A stretch of DNA of 64,000 nucleotides, from contig NW_026733070.1 of NCBI RefSeq assembly GCF_028476545.1, forward strand, positions 106,001 through 170,000, in the 5' to 3' direction. Below, one piece after another: positions 1-21,446 of the stretch. The position numbers and the translations under genes are program-made. The DNA comes from Physella acuta. Taxonomy: Eukaryota; Mollusca; Gastropoda; Physidae. Under the pieces are notes generated by a model. That model made no database searches, had not been told where the DNA came from, and saw only the letters and a program-made list of their open reading frames with translations. How positions within the stretch are numbered: position 1 is the first letter of the stretch; every line of letters starts with the position of its first letter.

Positions 1-693
1 GGGTTAAATAAGGTGTGATGTATGGGTTAAATAAGTCGTGATGTATGGGTTAAATAAGGTGTGATATATGGGTTAAATAAGGTGTGATGTATGGGTTAAA
101 TAAGGTGTGATGTATGGGTTAAATAAGGCGTGATGTATGGGTTAAATAAGGTGTGATGTATGGGTTAAATAAGTCGTGATGTATGGGTTAAATAAGGTGT
201 GATGTATGGGTTAAATAAGGTGTGATGTATGGGTTAAATAAGGTGTGATGTATGGGTTAAATAAGGCGTGATGTATGGGTTAAATAAGGCGTGATGTATG
301 GGTTAAATAAGGTGTGATGTATGGGATAAATAAGTCGTCATATATGGGTTAAATAAGTCGTGGTGTATGGGTTAAATTAGGTGTGATGTATGGGTTAAAT
401 AAGTCGTCATATATGGGTTAAATAAGGTGTGATGTATGGGTTAAATAAGTCGTGATGTATGGGTTAAGTAAGGCGTGATGTATGGGTTAAATAAGGTGTG
501 ATGTATGGGTTAAATAAGGTGTGATGTATGGGTTAAATAAGGTGTGATGTATGGGTTAAATAAGGTGTGATGTATGGGTTAAATAAGGTGTGACGTATGG
601 GTTAAATAAGTCGTGATGTATGGGTTAAGTAAGGCGTGATGTATGGGTTAAATAAGTCGTGATGTATGGGTTAAATAAGGCGTGATGTATGGG
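1..693. repeat. 23-bp tandem satellite
   Basis: About 30 head-to-tail copies of a 23-bp unit reading GGGTTAAATAAGGTGTGATG plus TAT, with recurrent variants (aagtcgtg, aaggcgtg). The array runs off the left edge of the window, so its true size is unknown. It stops abruptly after a degenerate last unit (gggtttaataagg). It is not a telomere repeat and I see no coding content. Confidence 0.97.
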
Positions 694-1059
694 TTTAATA
701 AGGTTATTTTTCAAAACTATTGACAGCTTTATTCAAAGTATATCTTAAGTTACCATATATCCACATACAATTTTTTCCTATATTTTAATGTCGTATACAT
801 AAATGTCAAATAATTTATTGTCACGAACATTTTTTTACATGCCTGGCTATTCCGCACCTTACGGTCACATACCTGTTTGTCACAGTTATTGCTATCACAT
901 ACGTTATTGTCACATACCTCACCATGTCCCAGTGACACACGGATTTATCACGTTGACAATAACAGTTACATACTGCCACTCTGGTCGTTTGCAGTGATGA
1001 CATCATGATATCATTACTTGACAGCCACACAGATATCACTACAACTCACACTGCCATTA
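694..1059. other. short spacer between two satellites
   Basis: Non-repetitive AT-rich sequence with a few scattered copies of a gtcacatac word around 860-970. It grades into the 21-bp satellite from about 1005. No exon or RNA gene seen. Confidence 0.6.
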
Positions 1060-4000
1060 CCAAATGTCACACTAACATCAACACATACAACACTAACATT
1101 ACCATCTACCACACTAATATCACCACCTACCAAACTAACAACGTCACCACCTACCACAGTAACATTACCACCTTCCATACTAACATCACCACCTACCACA
1201 CTAACATCACCACCTACCACACTAACATCACAACCTACAACACTAATATCACCACCTACCTCACTAGCATCACAACCTACCACAGTAACATCACCACCTA
1301 CAACACTAATATCACCACCTACCTCACTAGCATCACAACCTACCACAGTAACATCACCACCTACAACACTAATATCACCACCTAACACTATCATCACCAC
1401 CTACCACACTAACATCACCACCTATCACACTAACATCACCACCTACCACACTAACATCACCACCTACCACACTAACATCACCACCTATCACACTAACATC
1501 ACCACCTACCACACTAACATCACCACCTATCACACTAACATCACCACCTACCACACTAACATCACCACCTACCACACTAACATCACCACCTACCACACTA
1601 ATATCACCACCTACCACACTAACATCACCACCTATCACACTAAAATCACCACCTATCACACTAACATCACCACCTCTCACACTAATATCACCACCTACCA
1701 CTTAACAACATCACCTACCATACTAACATCACAACCTACCACAGTAACATCACCACCTACAACACTAACATTACCACCTCTCACACTAATATCACCACCT
1801 ACCACACTAACAACATCACAACCTACCACACTAACATCACCACCTACCACACTAACATCACCACCTACCACACTAGCATCACAACCTACCACAGTAACAT
1901 CACCACCTACAACACTAACATTACCACCTCTCACACTAATATCACCACCTACCACACTAACAACATCACAACCTACCACACTAACATCACCACCTACCAT
2001 ACTAACATCACCACCTACCACACTAACATCACCACCTATCACACTAACATCACCACCTACCACACTAATATCACCACCTACCACACTAACAACATCACAA
2101 CCTACCACACTAACATCACCACCTATCACACTAAAATCACCACCTATCACACTAACATCACCACCTCTCACACTAATATCACCACCTACCACTTAACAAC
2201 ATCACCTACCACACTAACATCACAACCTACCACAGTAACATCACCACCTACAACACTAACATTACCACCTCTCACACTAATATCACCACCTACCACACTA
2301 ACAACATCACAACCTACCACACTAACATCACCACCTACCACACTAACATCACCACCTACCACACTAGCATCACAACCTACCACAGTAACATCACCACCTA
2401 CAACACTAACATTACCACCTCTCACACTAATATCACCACCTACCACACTAACAACATCACAACCTACCACACTAACATCACCACCTACCATACTAACATC
2501 ACCACCTACCACACTAACATCACCACCTATCACACTAACATCACCACCTACCACACTAACATCACCACCTACCACACTAATATCACCACCTACCACACTA
2601 ACATCACCACCTATCACACTAACATCACCACCTATCACACTAACATCACCACCTCTCACACTAACATCACCACCTACCACACTAACATCACCACCTACCA
2701 CACTAACATCACAACCTACCACACTAACATCACAACCTACCACATTAACATCACCACCTACCACACTAACAACATCACCACCTACCACACTAACATCACA
2801 ACCTACCACACTAACATCACCACCTATAACAATACCATCACCACCTACCACACTAACATCACCACCTACCACACTAGCATCACAACCTACCACACTAACA
2901 TCACCACCTACCACACTAACATCACCACCTACCACACTAACATCACCACCTATCACACTAACATCACCACCTACCACACTAACATCACCACCTATCACAC
3001 TAACATCACCACCTACCACACTAACATCACCACCTACCACACTAACATCACCACCTACCACACTAATATCACCACCTACCACACTAACATCACCACCTAT
3101 CACACTAAAATCACCACCTATCACACTAACATCACCACCTCTCACACTAATATCACCACCTACCACTTAACAACATCACCTACCATACTAACATCACAAC
3201 CTACCACAGTAACATCACCACCTACAACACTAACATTACCACCTCTCACACTAATATCACCACCTACCACACTAACAACATCACAACCTACCACACTAAC
3301 ATCACCACCTACCACACTAACATCACCACCTACCACACTAGCATCACAACCTACCACAGTAACATCACCACCTACAACACTAACATTACCACCTCTCACA
3401 CTAATATCACCACCTACCACACTAACAACATCACAACCTACCACACTAACATCACCACCTACCATACTAACATCACCACCTACCACACTAACATCACCAC
3501 CTATCACACTAACATCACCACCTACCACACTAATATCACCACCTACCACACTAACAACATCACACCCTACCACACTAACATCACCACCTATCACACTAAA
3601 ATCACCACCTATCACACTAACATCACCACCTCTCACACTAATATCACCACCTACCACTTAACAACATCACCTACCACACTAACATCACAACCTACCACAG
3701 TAACATCACCACCTACAACACTAACATTACCACCTCTCACACTAATATCACCACCTACCACACTAACAACATCACAACCTACCACACTAACATCACCACC
3801 TACCACACTAACATCACCACCTACCACACTAGCATCACAACCTACCACAGTAACATCACCACCTACAACACTAACATTACCACCTCTCACACTAATATCA
3901 CCACCTACCACACTAACAACATCACAACCTACCACACTAACATCACCACCTACCATACTAACATCACCACCTACCACACTAACATCACCACCTATCACAC

Positions 4001-5160
4001 TAACATCACCACCTACCACACTAACATCACCACCTACCACACTAATATCACCACCTACCACACTAACATCACCACCTATCACACTAACATCACCACCTAT
4101 CACACTAACATCACCACCTCTCACACTAACATCACCACCTACCATACTAACATCACCACCTACCACACTAACATCACAACCTACCACACTAACATCACAA
4201 CCTACCACATTAACATCACCACCTACCACACTAACAACATCACCACCTACCGCACTAACATCACAACCTACCACACTAACATCACCACCTATAACAATAC
4301 CATCACCACCTACCACACTAACATCACCACCTACCACACTAGCATCACAACCTACCACAGTAACATCACCACCTACAACACTAACATTACCACCTCTCAC
4401 ACTAATATCACCACCTACCACACTAACAACATCACAACCTACCACACTAACATCACCACCTACCATACTAACATCACCACCTACCACACTAACATCACCA
4501 CCTACCATACTAACATCACCACCTACCACACTAACATCACAACCTACCACACTAACATCACCACCTACCATACTAACATCACCACCTACCACACTAACAT
4601 CACCACCTACCATACTAACATCACCACCTACCACACTAACATCACCACCTACCACACTAACATCACAACCTGCCACACTAACATCACCACCTACCACACT
4701 AACATCACCACCTACCACACTAACATCACAACCTACCACACTAACATCACAACCTACCACATTAACATCACCACCTACCACACTAACAACATCACCACCT
4801 ACCACACTAACAACATCACCACCTACCACACTAACAACATCACCACCTACCACACTAACAACATCACCACCCATCATACTGCCATCACCACCTACCACCT
4901 AACATTCTAACATCACCAAATACCACACTGCCAATATACTAACAACATCACCACCTAACGCACTAACAACATCCTCAACTACCACACTAACAACATCATC
5001 AACTTTCTCCATAACATCACCACCTACCACACTGCCAACATACTAACATCACCACCTACCACACTAACATCACCACCTACCACACTGCCAATATACTAAC
5101 AACATCACCACCTACCACACTGCCAACACACTAACAACATCACCACCTCTGACACTACCA
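1060..5160. repeat. 21-bp satellite with higher-order duplication
   Basis: About 4.1 kb of a 21-bp unit (aacatcaccacctaccacact) with substitution variants (tatcacact, ctctcacact, acaacct) and 24-bp units carrying an extra aac. Because 21 is a multiple of three, stop-free frames hundreds of codons long occur on both strands (Thr/Pro-rich on plus, Gly-Asp-Val-Ser-Val-rich on minus). These are products of repeat length, not evidence for a protein. A landmark motif (ccacttaacaacatcacc) recurs at about 1695, 2186, 3160 and 3651, and a second landmark (ataacaatacc) at 2826 and 4291, giving a superperiod of 1,465 bp. The last 250 bp (4900-5160) are more degenerate. Confidence 0.96.
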
Positions 5161-5172
5161 CCAACCACTTAC

Positions 5173-5349
5173 ATTGACCGAAGCGTCCTGCGCCATCTTC
5201 CTCCTACTCCCGTACAAAAACAACCGCCTCTCACACCTGTCCAGAGCTTGAGCCCTCAGTCTGGCATAAGATTTCCAGTACTTGGACAGGATGGTCAGCT
5301 CTGGTGGTCTCCACGCCCGTGTGTCTCTGCTTACGTCATCCTGGGGATC
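5173..5349 (-). CDS. candidate internal exon of an unrecognised gene
   Basis: A locally GC-richer block encodes 59 codons (DPQDDVSRDTRAWRPPELTI at its start, RRKMAQDASVN at its end) on the minus strand. It is bounded by a good acceptor (aaatgccag before 5349) and a strong donor (AAT followed by gtaagt after 5173); both ends are phase 0. The peptide is rich in Arg, Leu and Ala with a basic helix-like middle (YWKSYARLRAQALDRCERR). I do not recognise the family, and no neighbouring exon could be identified, so the parent gene is unknown. The intron that would follow the donor opens directly into the 21-bp satellite. It could also be a chance open frame; composition and splice signals argue for a real or recently lost exon. 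Confidence 0.45.
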
Positions 5350-5399
5350 CTGGCATTTGAGCAAATTGATGGAGTTAAAGATACCAAATGTCCTGCACC

Positions 5400-5536
5400 G
5401 CGTGTTACTACTAGTCGGTTCTCACTATAAACCAATATAGTTATAGATCACTATGGCTCATTACTTACCAGGCTTTGAGAGACATCCAGAGTTGCTAGAA
5501 CTGCAGACAAAAGATCTTTACTCATTACATTATTAC

Positions 5537-5602
<66 letters not shown>

Positions 5603-7889
5603 AGGTATATACAGCATTATACCTTGAGTAGAGGCCAAATCAGCCTTTGAAAAAGGGTATAGTTATAGGTATAATGCTTTTTATCCTAATTTTTTAAAAT
5701 TTATTTGTGAATGTATGTACATTTTTAACATTAAAATTTAAATAAGTTTGTGCTGTTTACTATCTTACCTCGATAGCAAAAAAAAAAAAATTACCTAAGA
5801 TAAGTAATACGACCGAGAACGCTATATTCATTTTTATCGTAGTAAAGTAGTCCTCTGGAAGTAGAGGGCTAAACTATTGCTAATTTCTATAATTCGTTGC
5901 ATTATTTATATAACATTTATACCCAAATATCCAATAGCGGAGACTAGAAAGGGGACAGAATGATGTATTCGGTTCATTAAATTGTCTCCCCTGTCGGTGA
6001 TATTAAAATATTTTGTCTATGAAGTCAATAAATTGGTGTTGGCTAGTTAATTAGACTGGTTAATTGGACACGCGAACGCTTCAGGCGAAATTAGCTGTAT
6101 TGTTAGAAAGGGATGTCTGGTGTAAGCCCTTCTATGATTAAGGTCTCTGCAAACTGTCAACATGGGAAGTAAATCTAGTTGCACTCAATTTTTTTGTAAA
6201 AGATAAGATGGATAAAAATACAAATTTTAATAAAATTAATATAAAACGGCTAACTTTAAGTAACCATTTACATCGATTTATTATCATTTTGTGGATTATT
6301 TTACTTTAAGAAGAATACAATCCTCGTTTGCAAACAAATTTTGGAAACAATGTTTGCCTCCCATTTCTCAAAGGTTGTGTCCCTTGGTTACGTTGACACA
6401 CGAAGTGTTAACCGTTATGAACTTGTCTAGAAATGTAATAACAGTGTTCGTTTTTTGTTGTGTGTCCGTGGAGAGGTCACGTGGAGAAGGCCTGGGTCAG
6501 GGTTACCTTGACCGAGTCCATATTGATAAAGGTACAAATTCCCTCAGCAAACTCGTTTGTTCTCCTATCTTTTGTATTGTGAAAGTCGTTGGCTTGAGTC
6601 TAGACCTACATTGGTTTTATAAGACTCCGTGTGGAAAATTTAAGCCTGTTAGGTTGGGGTTTTTTTTTAAGATGGAAAATATTTTTTCTCTAAGCGATGG
6701 CGATGCTGTAGATTTAAATTTACACTTTCAGCTTAGCTTAATTAAAATACAATTTGAAATATCCTTGCTGAAATACAATTTTAATTACGTAAGGGTCAGT
6801 GTCAGTGGTGTATATCTAGGACATCTTGACAGGGGCGTCGCCATGGGGAGAGCAGAGGGGGGGGGGGGGTGCGCTCTTGATGTAATAACCAGCTAATTAA
6901 GCTTGAGTGATGTGACAGTTCTTGCATAAATTTACTATTATTAATTGAATAATGAATAGGAAGATTATCTTAAATATAAAAAAAGCAGAGCGTTCACATA
7001 CGTTTGTCGTGATATCCTGAAGATATGAATGTGTCCCGTGTTAAAATACACGATTGAATTCAGGAATGTATGTGTATGTATGTATGTGTCTGCGTGGTAT
7101 ATGTGTCATTTCTCTACCTGTGTACCAGAACACTTCATTGTTCTAAAAACATTTTTTTTTCGTTAATAAATCTTTTCCTTTGGTCAAAAGAATGTCCTTG
7201 TTACTGCTAACAATTGCTTACTCTGAAATGTGTGTTTATTATTGTAGATTTACCTTCTCATTTTGTGCACAATTGTAAATGATTGTCAATGAGCACACAC
7301 ATAAACACAAGAGAAAATTAATAGAAAACAATTTCTATTGTTCAACAATAGAAATCGAAACAGTCCTTTAAAAGAATCAAATAAGTAACAGTGCAGTCAA
7401 TATTAATTTGCCAGTTTTTAAGGTATACTTGCTATTTTAGTATGTACGGCGTTTTGCGTGTGTATTAGTATTATTATATAGATGGTCATTATTGCAACTC
7501 ATAAACTTGTATAAGCTTTGTGTATGTGTACTTATAAACTTGTATTGGCTGTGCGTATGCGTATCTACGTACTTTTATTTTCTGCAATTAACCCAATTGT
7601 ATTCTTAGACAAAATCCAACACCTTCATATTTTACCGGCAGTAAATGTACAGCCTTCAAAAAATACTCTTAAGCCGGTTAACTGCTAGATTTTCCATTAG
7701 TTGTATCAACTTGTATTAAGATATTGATAACCAGAGCCCAACTGAATGGTAAAAGGAAGTTTGCCTATGCGTTTCAATTTTTGTAACGATTTTTTTCATA
7801 CATTGTGGGGAATCAATACGTTAGGCCATATGGCGCATATGTTTATTTTATGATGTTTAATCCTTGGCACATATTGAATTACAATTCAA
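5400..7889. other. non-coding interval
   Basis: AT-rich sequence with a TA microsatellite, homopolymer runs and a short G-run element end near 6830-6870 resembling the CGTAGCGA MITE. A 201-codon open frame on plus (6291-6896) has no recognisable domain and biased low-complexity composition; I do not call it a gene. Confidence 0.5.
5536..5606. repeat. (TA)n microsatellite
   Basis: About 33 TA dinucleotides with one interruption near 5591. Confidence 0.95.
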
Positions 7890-8195
7890 TCTTTGAACAT
7901 CGTGAGTTACTTCATCATTTCAACACAGTGTGTTACTTCAGTCTTTGAACACCGTGTGTTACTTCAGTCTTTGAAGACGTGTATTACTTCAGTCTTTGAG
8001 CAGCGTGTGTTACTTCTGTCTTTGAAGACGTGTATTACTTCAGTCTTTGAGCACCGTGTGTTACTTCTGTCTTTGAAGACGTGTGTTACTTTAGCCTTTG
8101 AACACAGTGAGTTTCTACATTCTTTCAACACAGTGTGTTACTTCGTTCTTTGAAGACGTGTGTTACTTTAGTCTTTTAACACAGTGTGTTACTAG
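7890..8195. repeat. irregular minisatellite
   Basis: Repeats of a 25-30 bp word (gtgtgttacttcagtctttg followed by aacacc or aagac). Units alternate between two variants, so an apparent double-length period is also visible. About 10-11 units. Confidence 0.9.
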
Positions 8196-9242
<1,047 letters not shown>

Positions 9243-9317
9243 ATATGTAGACTACATCACGATTCGTTATTGCACATTAAACTTTGAGGTATTATACTGT
9301 GTTGTTAAAGTAATCAA

Positions 9318-9556
9318 TATGGGACCGCGTGGTGAGGTGGTATAGCGTACGACTGCTAAATCGAAATATTCGAGTTCGTCTCCCGGCTTGAGTTCGTAGG
9401 GCGTTCCAGCGTACATTTAACTTTGACATTTAACAAATTCACTTTGGAGACAGTAAAGGCTGTGGGGTATGGTGATGACCACACTATACCTTCATATGCT
9501 GAGGTCACAGAAACAGGTACAGTCTACTTCATCTACCACATAGACCGCCATGTTCG
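9318..9556 (+). mobile_element. tRNA-derived SINE, family B
   Basis: The head carries a pol III A-box-like word (GTGGTGAGGTGGTATAGCG) and a B-box-like gagttcgtctcc. The body (gtaaaggctgtggggtatgg, then atgaccacactataccttca) and the 3' end (cttcatctaccacatagacc) match the copies at 17842, 31287, 31722, 44160 and 54703. The head is divergent, so this is an old copy. Confidence 0.75.
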
Positions 9557-10077
9557 CAAGGATAACTTTTTAAATTTAAATAGTGTAGGTCTATGCTACT
9601 TGTGTAGCTTATTTTTTCCAGTCGGTAGAAATTTGAATCCATTAAGTATATATCATAATATAGAGATCAATGCAGTGTTAGATAACACTGATAGGGGTTA
9701 TACCACCGTCTAAATCGAACATTGTTATAAAAGATAACACAATTTTAAACTACCCCCCCCCCCCCCTTCATTGATATCTTACTAAAAATATAATGTCGTA
9801 AAATATAGGCCTATTCATATAGGGAGCTAGCCGTGGCGTCACTAGGTTGGTTGTCACCCGGTTCGGTTAAAAGAAATAAAGTATCCCTTAACCTATCTCC
9901 AACAATGTTTGTATTTTCTGTTTGATCTCACCCTTCTCCCTTTTATTTTTTTTTAAATTTAACTGGATCTTGTCAGTAAACTTTACAATTTTTTTTTAAT
10001 TTGGTGTCACTCCATTAAATAGTGACCCTGTGCGTTCCGTACACCATATACTCTAATTGTTACACTACTGTGTACTC

Positions 10078-10241
10078 CAGTAGCGTAGCGAGGGGAGGGG
10101 GGCATATGTCCCCGGGCACCGACCTTAGGGGGGTTGGAAAAATAAATTGAAAGGCTGAGGGGGGTGCAAATCGAAAGTTTGAGGGGGGGTGCAAATCGGA
10201 AAGTGTGTCCCCGGGCGCCGGGAAGGGTCGCTACGCCTCTG
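10078..10241. mobile_element. hAT-type MITE (CGTAGCGA family)
   Basis: A 164-bp element with terminal inverted repeats CAGTAGCGTAGCGA and TCGCTACGCCTCTG. It is flanked by a perfect 8-bp target duplication GTGTACTC (10070-10077 and 10242-10249). The interior is G-rich with two copies of gtgcaaatcgaaag. CAG...CTG ends with 8-bp duplications are typical of non-autonomous hAT elements. Confidence 0.88.
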
Positions 10242-10249
10242 GTGTACTC

Positions 10250-13052
10250 GGTACCGTTATGGTGATGTTTGCTTGGGTTAAAGGGCTATAACTTTATAAA
10301 ATTTGAGAAGCCCTGACATAGAGCCTTAAGGGGGGGGGGGGAGGTTAAGCCTTTGTGAAGTGAAAGTTTTAAACAATTCATTGTATCGATCCTAAATCTG
10401 TTTAGATCACGTCACGACAGAAACGTGGGTGACCTAGGCTATTAATAGATTTAATTTCTATTCGGTTGGGTGTGTTTTAATCTGAGTTGTTTGGTTCATT
10501 TGGTAACCGATGATGTGTTTTAGCCTTTAGAAATCTATGATACACCACTGATATCGTTGGGTTAATTTTAAAGTTGGTTTATTAAAAGAGGAGCCGGGTT
10601 ATTTCAACACGGCTGAGCATAGCACTGAACATAATTTCACCTCCAAAGAGGTTGAAGAAGTAGAGGGACAATTATTTCTGAATGGGTAAGCCAACTTTAA
10701 ATTATATTTAGATTTCTACAAGTCTTTAGATCTAAATCTAAGTAAAAATTAAAAGCTGATGGACATAGGCCTAAGTATTAAGTATAAAGTAAACTCTATT
10801 ATTTGACAGACTCCTTAAATAAACTTTTACGTGGACAAATCCCACACTGCTTAGCTAGGAGTGGTAGCAGATTTGTATTTTACTTTAGGAGTTGTCGATG
10901 CTTGACTGTGAGTTACTTAGGTTACTACTAGATTTTAGTATCTATTTATTTAATTACTAATTAGGATATAGTCAATATAATTCAATATATAGACTGACTA
11001 GGGCCAGGCCTATGTGAGACGTGAGTTTTTTTTAACCTTTGACTCCAGTAAGAGTGTATTTTTTTAAACCTAAGTATAGAAGAGCTAATCCAGAAGTTAG
11101 AAAAACAATGCTAAAACTAAAATGAAAGTTAAAGTATTTTGAAAGACGAAAGAGTAGTGAAAGACTGAGTGTACGTAGATCTAGACTCTAGATCTAGATT
11201 CTCTAATGATTCACTGATCCACTGTACCCAACAAGGATTAGATCTAGAATCTAGATACTAGATCTAGAATCTAGATCTGTTAGCCTAATCTAAAATCTAA
11301 AAAAATTAGTAAAAACTAATACAACCCCCCTCAAAATTGCAGTTGAATTTTTTTAAAACATCGATATTTTTCTAAAATCTTGTCTAAACTATTACAGTTT
11401 CTTAAAACAGTTATTTAAAACGCGAAATAATGTCTAAAATTCATTTTCTAACATTGCTTTTTTATAATGCAAAAATGTGACGTCGCAACATCTGAACCCC
11501 CCCCCCCCCCCTCCCCCTCATCACACATCGTCACAAAATTACGGACCCCCCCTCCCCCCTATGAGTGTGACGTCAATTATGGATGACCCCTTAGTCTAAA
11601 AGTTTAGAAGTTTAGACTTAGAAAATTTAATATTAGATCTAGAATTAGACTCACGAGTCACTTCTCGACTTACAGTACTTAGTTTTAGGACCAATTTAGT
11701 TTTTTTTTTTTTTTTTTTTGGGCCTAATTTTTTGTGATCTAGAAAAAACAGCTGTTGAGCTGGGTCCTGGCCTGGGGAATTCAATTAAATTATCAATTTT
11801 AAAATCAAACAGTAGGCTTATATTCAATATTATTCATTAGGCCTAAGCAAGTTGATTTCATATTTAGCCTAATTTCATGGTTAATTACTAAGTAATTAGA
11901 TTTAGATCTAATTTAATTAGGCTTTTCTTGAATTCCTTCATAGATTAATTTGTTTGGTATTGGCCTTTATAGGGTAAACCGTTTAATTTAAGGCCTATTT
12001 TAAGTATTTTTAGAATCTTGTTTTAGTACAGTTATAGCCTAAGTGTTAGGTTATGCGATATGACATTAGGTAGAACAACTAGTTATTAGAGTCTAGCACA
12101 TTGTTTTTACCAGTTCATGGTATGTGACTATGTGTTATATTGTGCCAGTATCCGTTAAATCCACAGTGACAGTAATGGAATCTTCTTAAAATTAAAAAGG
12201 GGATGTGTTAGGTTACTGCTGGTAGTTAACTAATTACAAATATGACTTGCTATCACTTACTAATGATAACTAATGTAAAGGTTTACCATAACTAAAGTCA
12301 TACAGATGCCCTAACTTTAATTTCTGACCATAACACTGCAGTAAGACTAAACCTTAGATTACAATCCTACTAACACCAAAACATGCTCCATAATCAGACA
12401 TCACTAATGCCAATAATCCCCAATATCAACTAATTTGATATTTAGCCTATAAAATCAACAATTGGATAATTATTTGGGCCACCTATTTTTGAAATCAGGG
12501 AATACTATCCATTACCTTAGAACATAACTAACAGTGTTAAAAGTTGTAATATTTTAATAATCATCTTTCCTTGTGTCTTTGTGAAGTATATTTTAAGCTC
12601 GTAAGAAATAATCCTGTTACATTTCAGGCAGCTCTAAAAGCAATGGGAGCAGTCTCAAGTTTTAAGAACAAACTTTCATCCAAAATAGTCTTTACATAGA
12701 CTTAGATTTTTAACAAAGATTATAGAACTTTTTTTAAACAAAGTAAGTACAGTCTAATTAAGCAAAATGAGTTAGTCATTGTAGTTGTTTATGAACTCCC
12801 TAATCTTAAATTTAACAAGGCTACCTTTAATAGTTAATACTAGTTAAGGGGATTTAATTTTTTTTAAATTTTAAACATGAAAGGATGTTACTTTTTTGTT
12901 TCATTTTAACAAGTATTTTTAAGGATTGCTTAAAAGAAGGAAATAGCATGTAGATCAATAACCAAGTCTCTTAAAATATTAAATCTTTTTAACTTTTCAT
13001 TAATTTGTTTTTAACTATGGAAGTTAATCTTTTGTTATAAAATTGATTTCAG
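10250..13052. other. upstream region of the BACE gene
   Basis: Non-coding, AT-rich. Contains an AGATCTAG/TCTAGATC word cluster (11178-11290, 11590-11650) and C-runs near 11500-11550. A possible non-coding 5' exon follows the acceptor-like tttcag at 12622-12627. No promoter could be fixed from sequence. The BACE first coding exon starts right after a clear acceptor (ttgatttcag, 13043-13052), so at least one 5' untranslated exon probably lies in this interval or beyond. Confidence 0.5.
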
Positions 13053-13106
13053 ATGCTGTCCGTAATCGATTATAGCCACTGCTATACAAGAAATCTCGGT
13101 GACCAG

Positions 13107-21446
<8,340 letters not shown>

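Noticed and set aside
1-693. Telomere-like array at the window edge
   Set aside because: GGGTTAA occurs in each unit, but the 23-bp unit is otherwise unlike TTAGGG arrays.
1018-2196. 392-codon Thr/Pro-rich frame and long Gly-Asp-Val frames on minus
   Set aside because: All result from the 21-bp unit being a multiple of three; both strands are open.
1060-5160. CRISPR-like regular array
   Set aside because: Contiguous satellite without unique spacers in animal DNA.
6291-6896. 201-codon open frame on plus
   Set aside because: No domain, no splice support, and its end runs through a G-run transposon remnant; likely chance.
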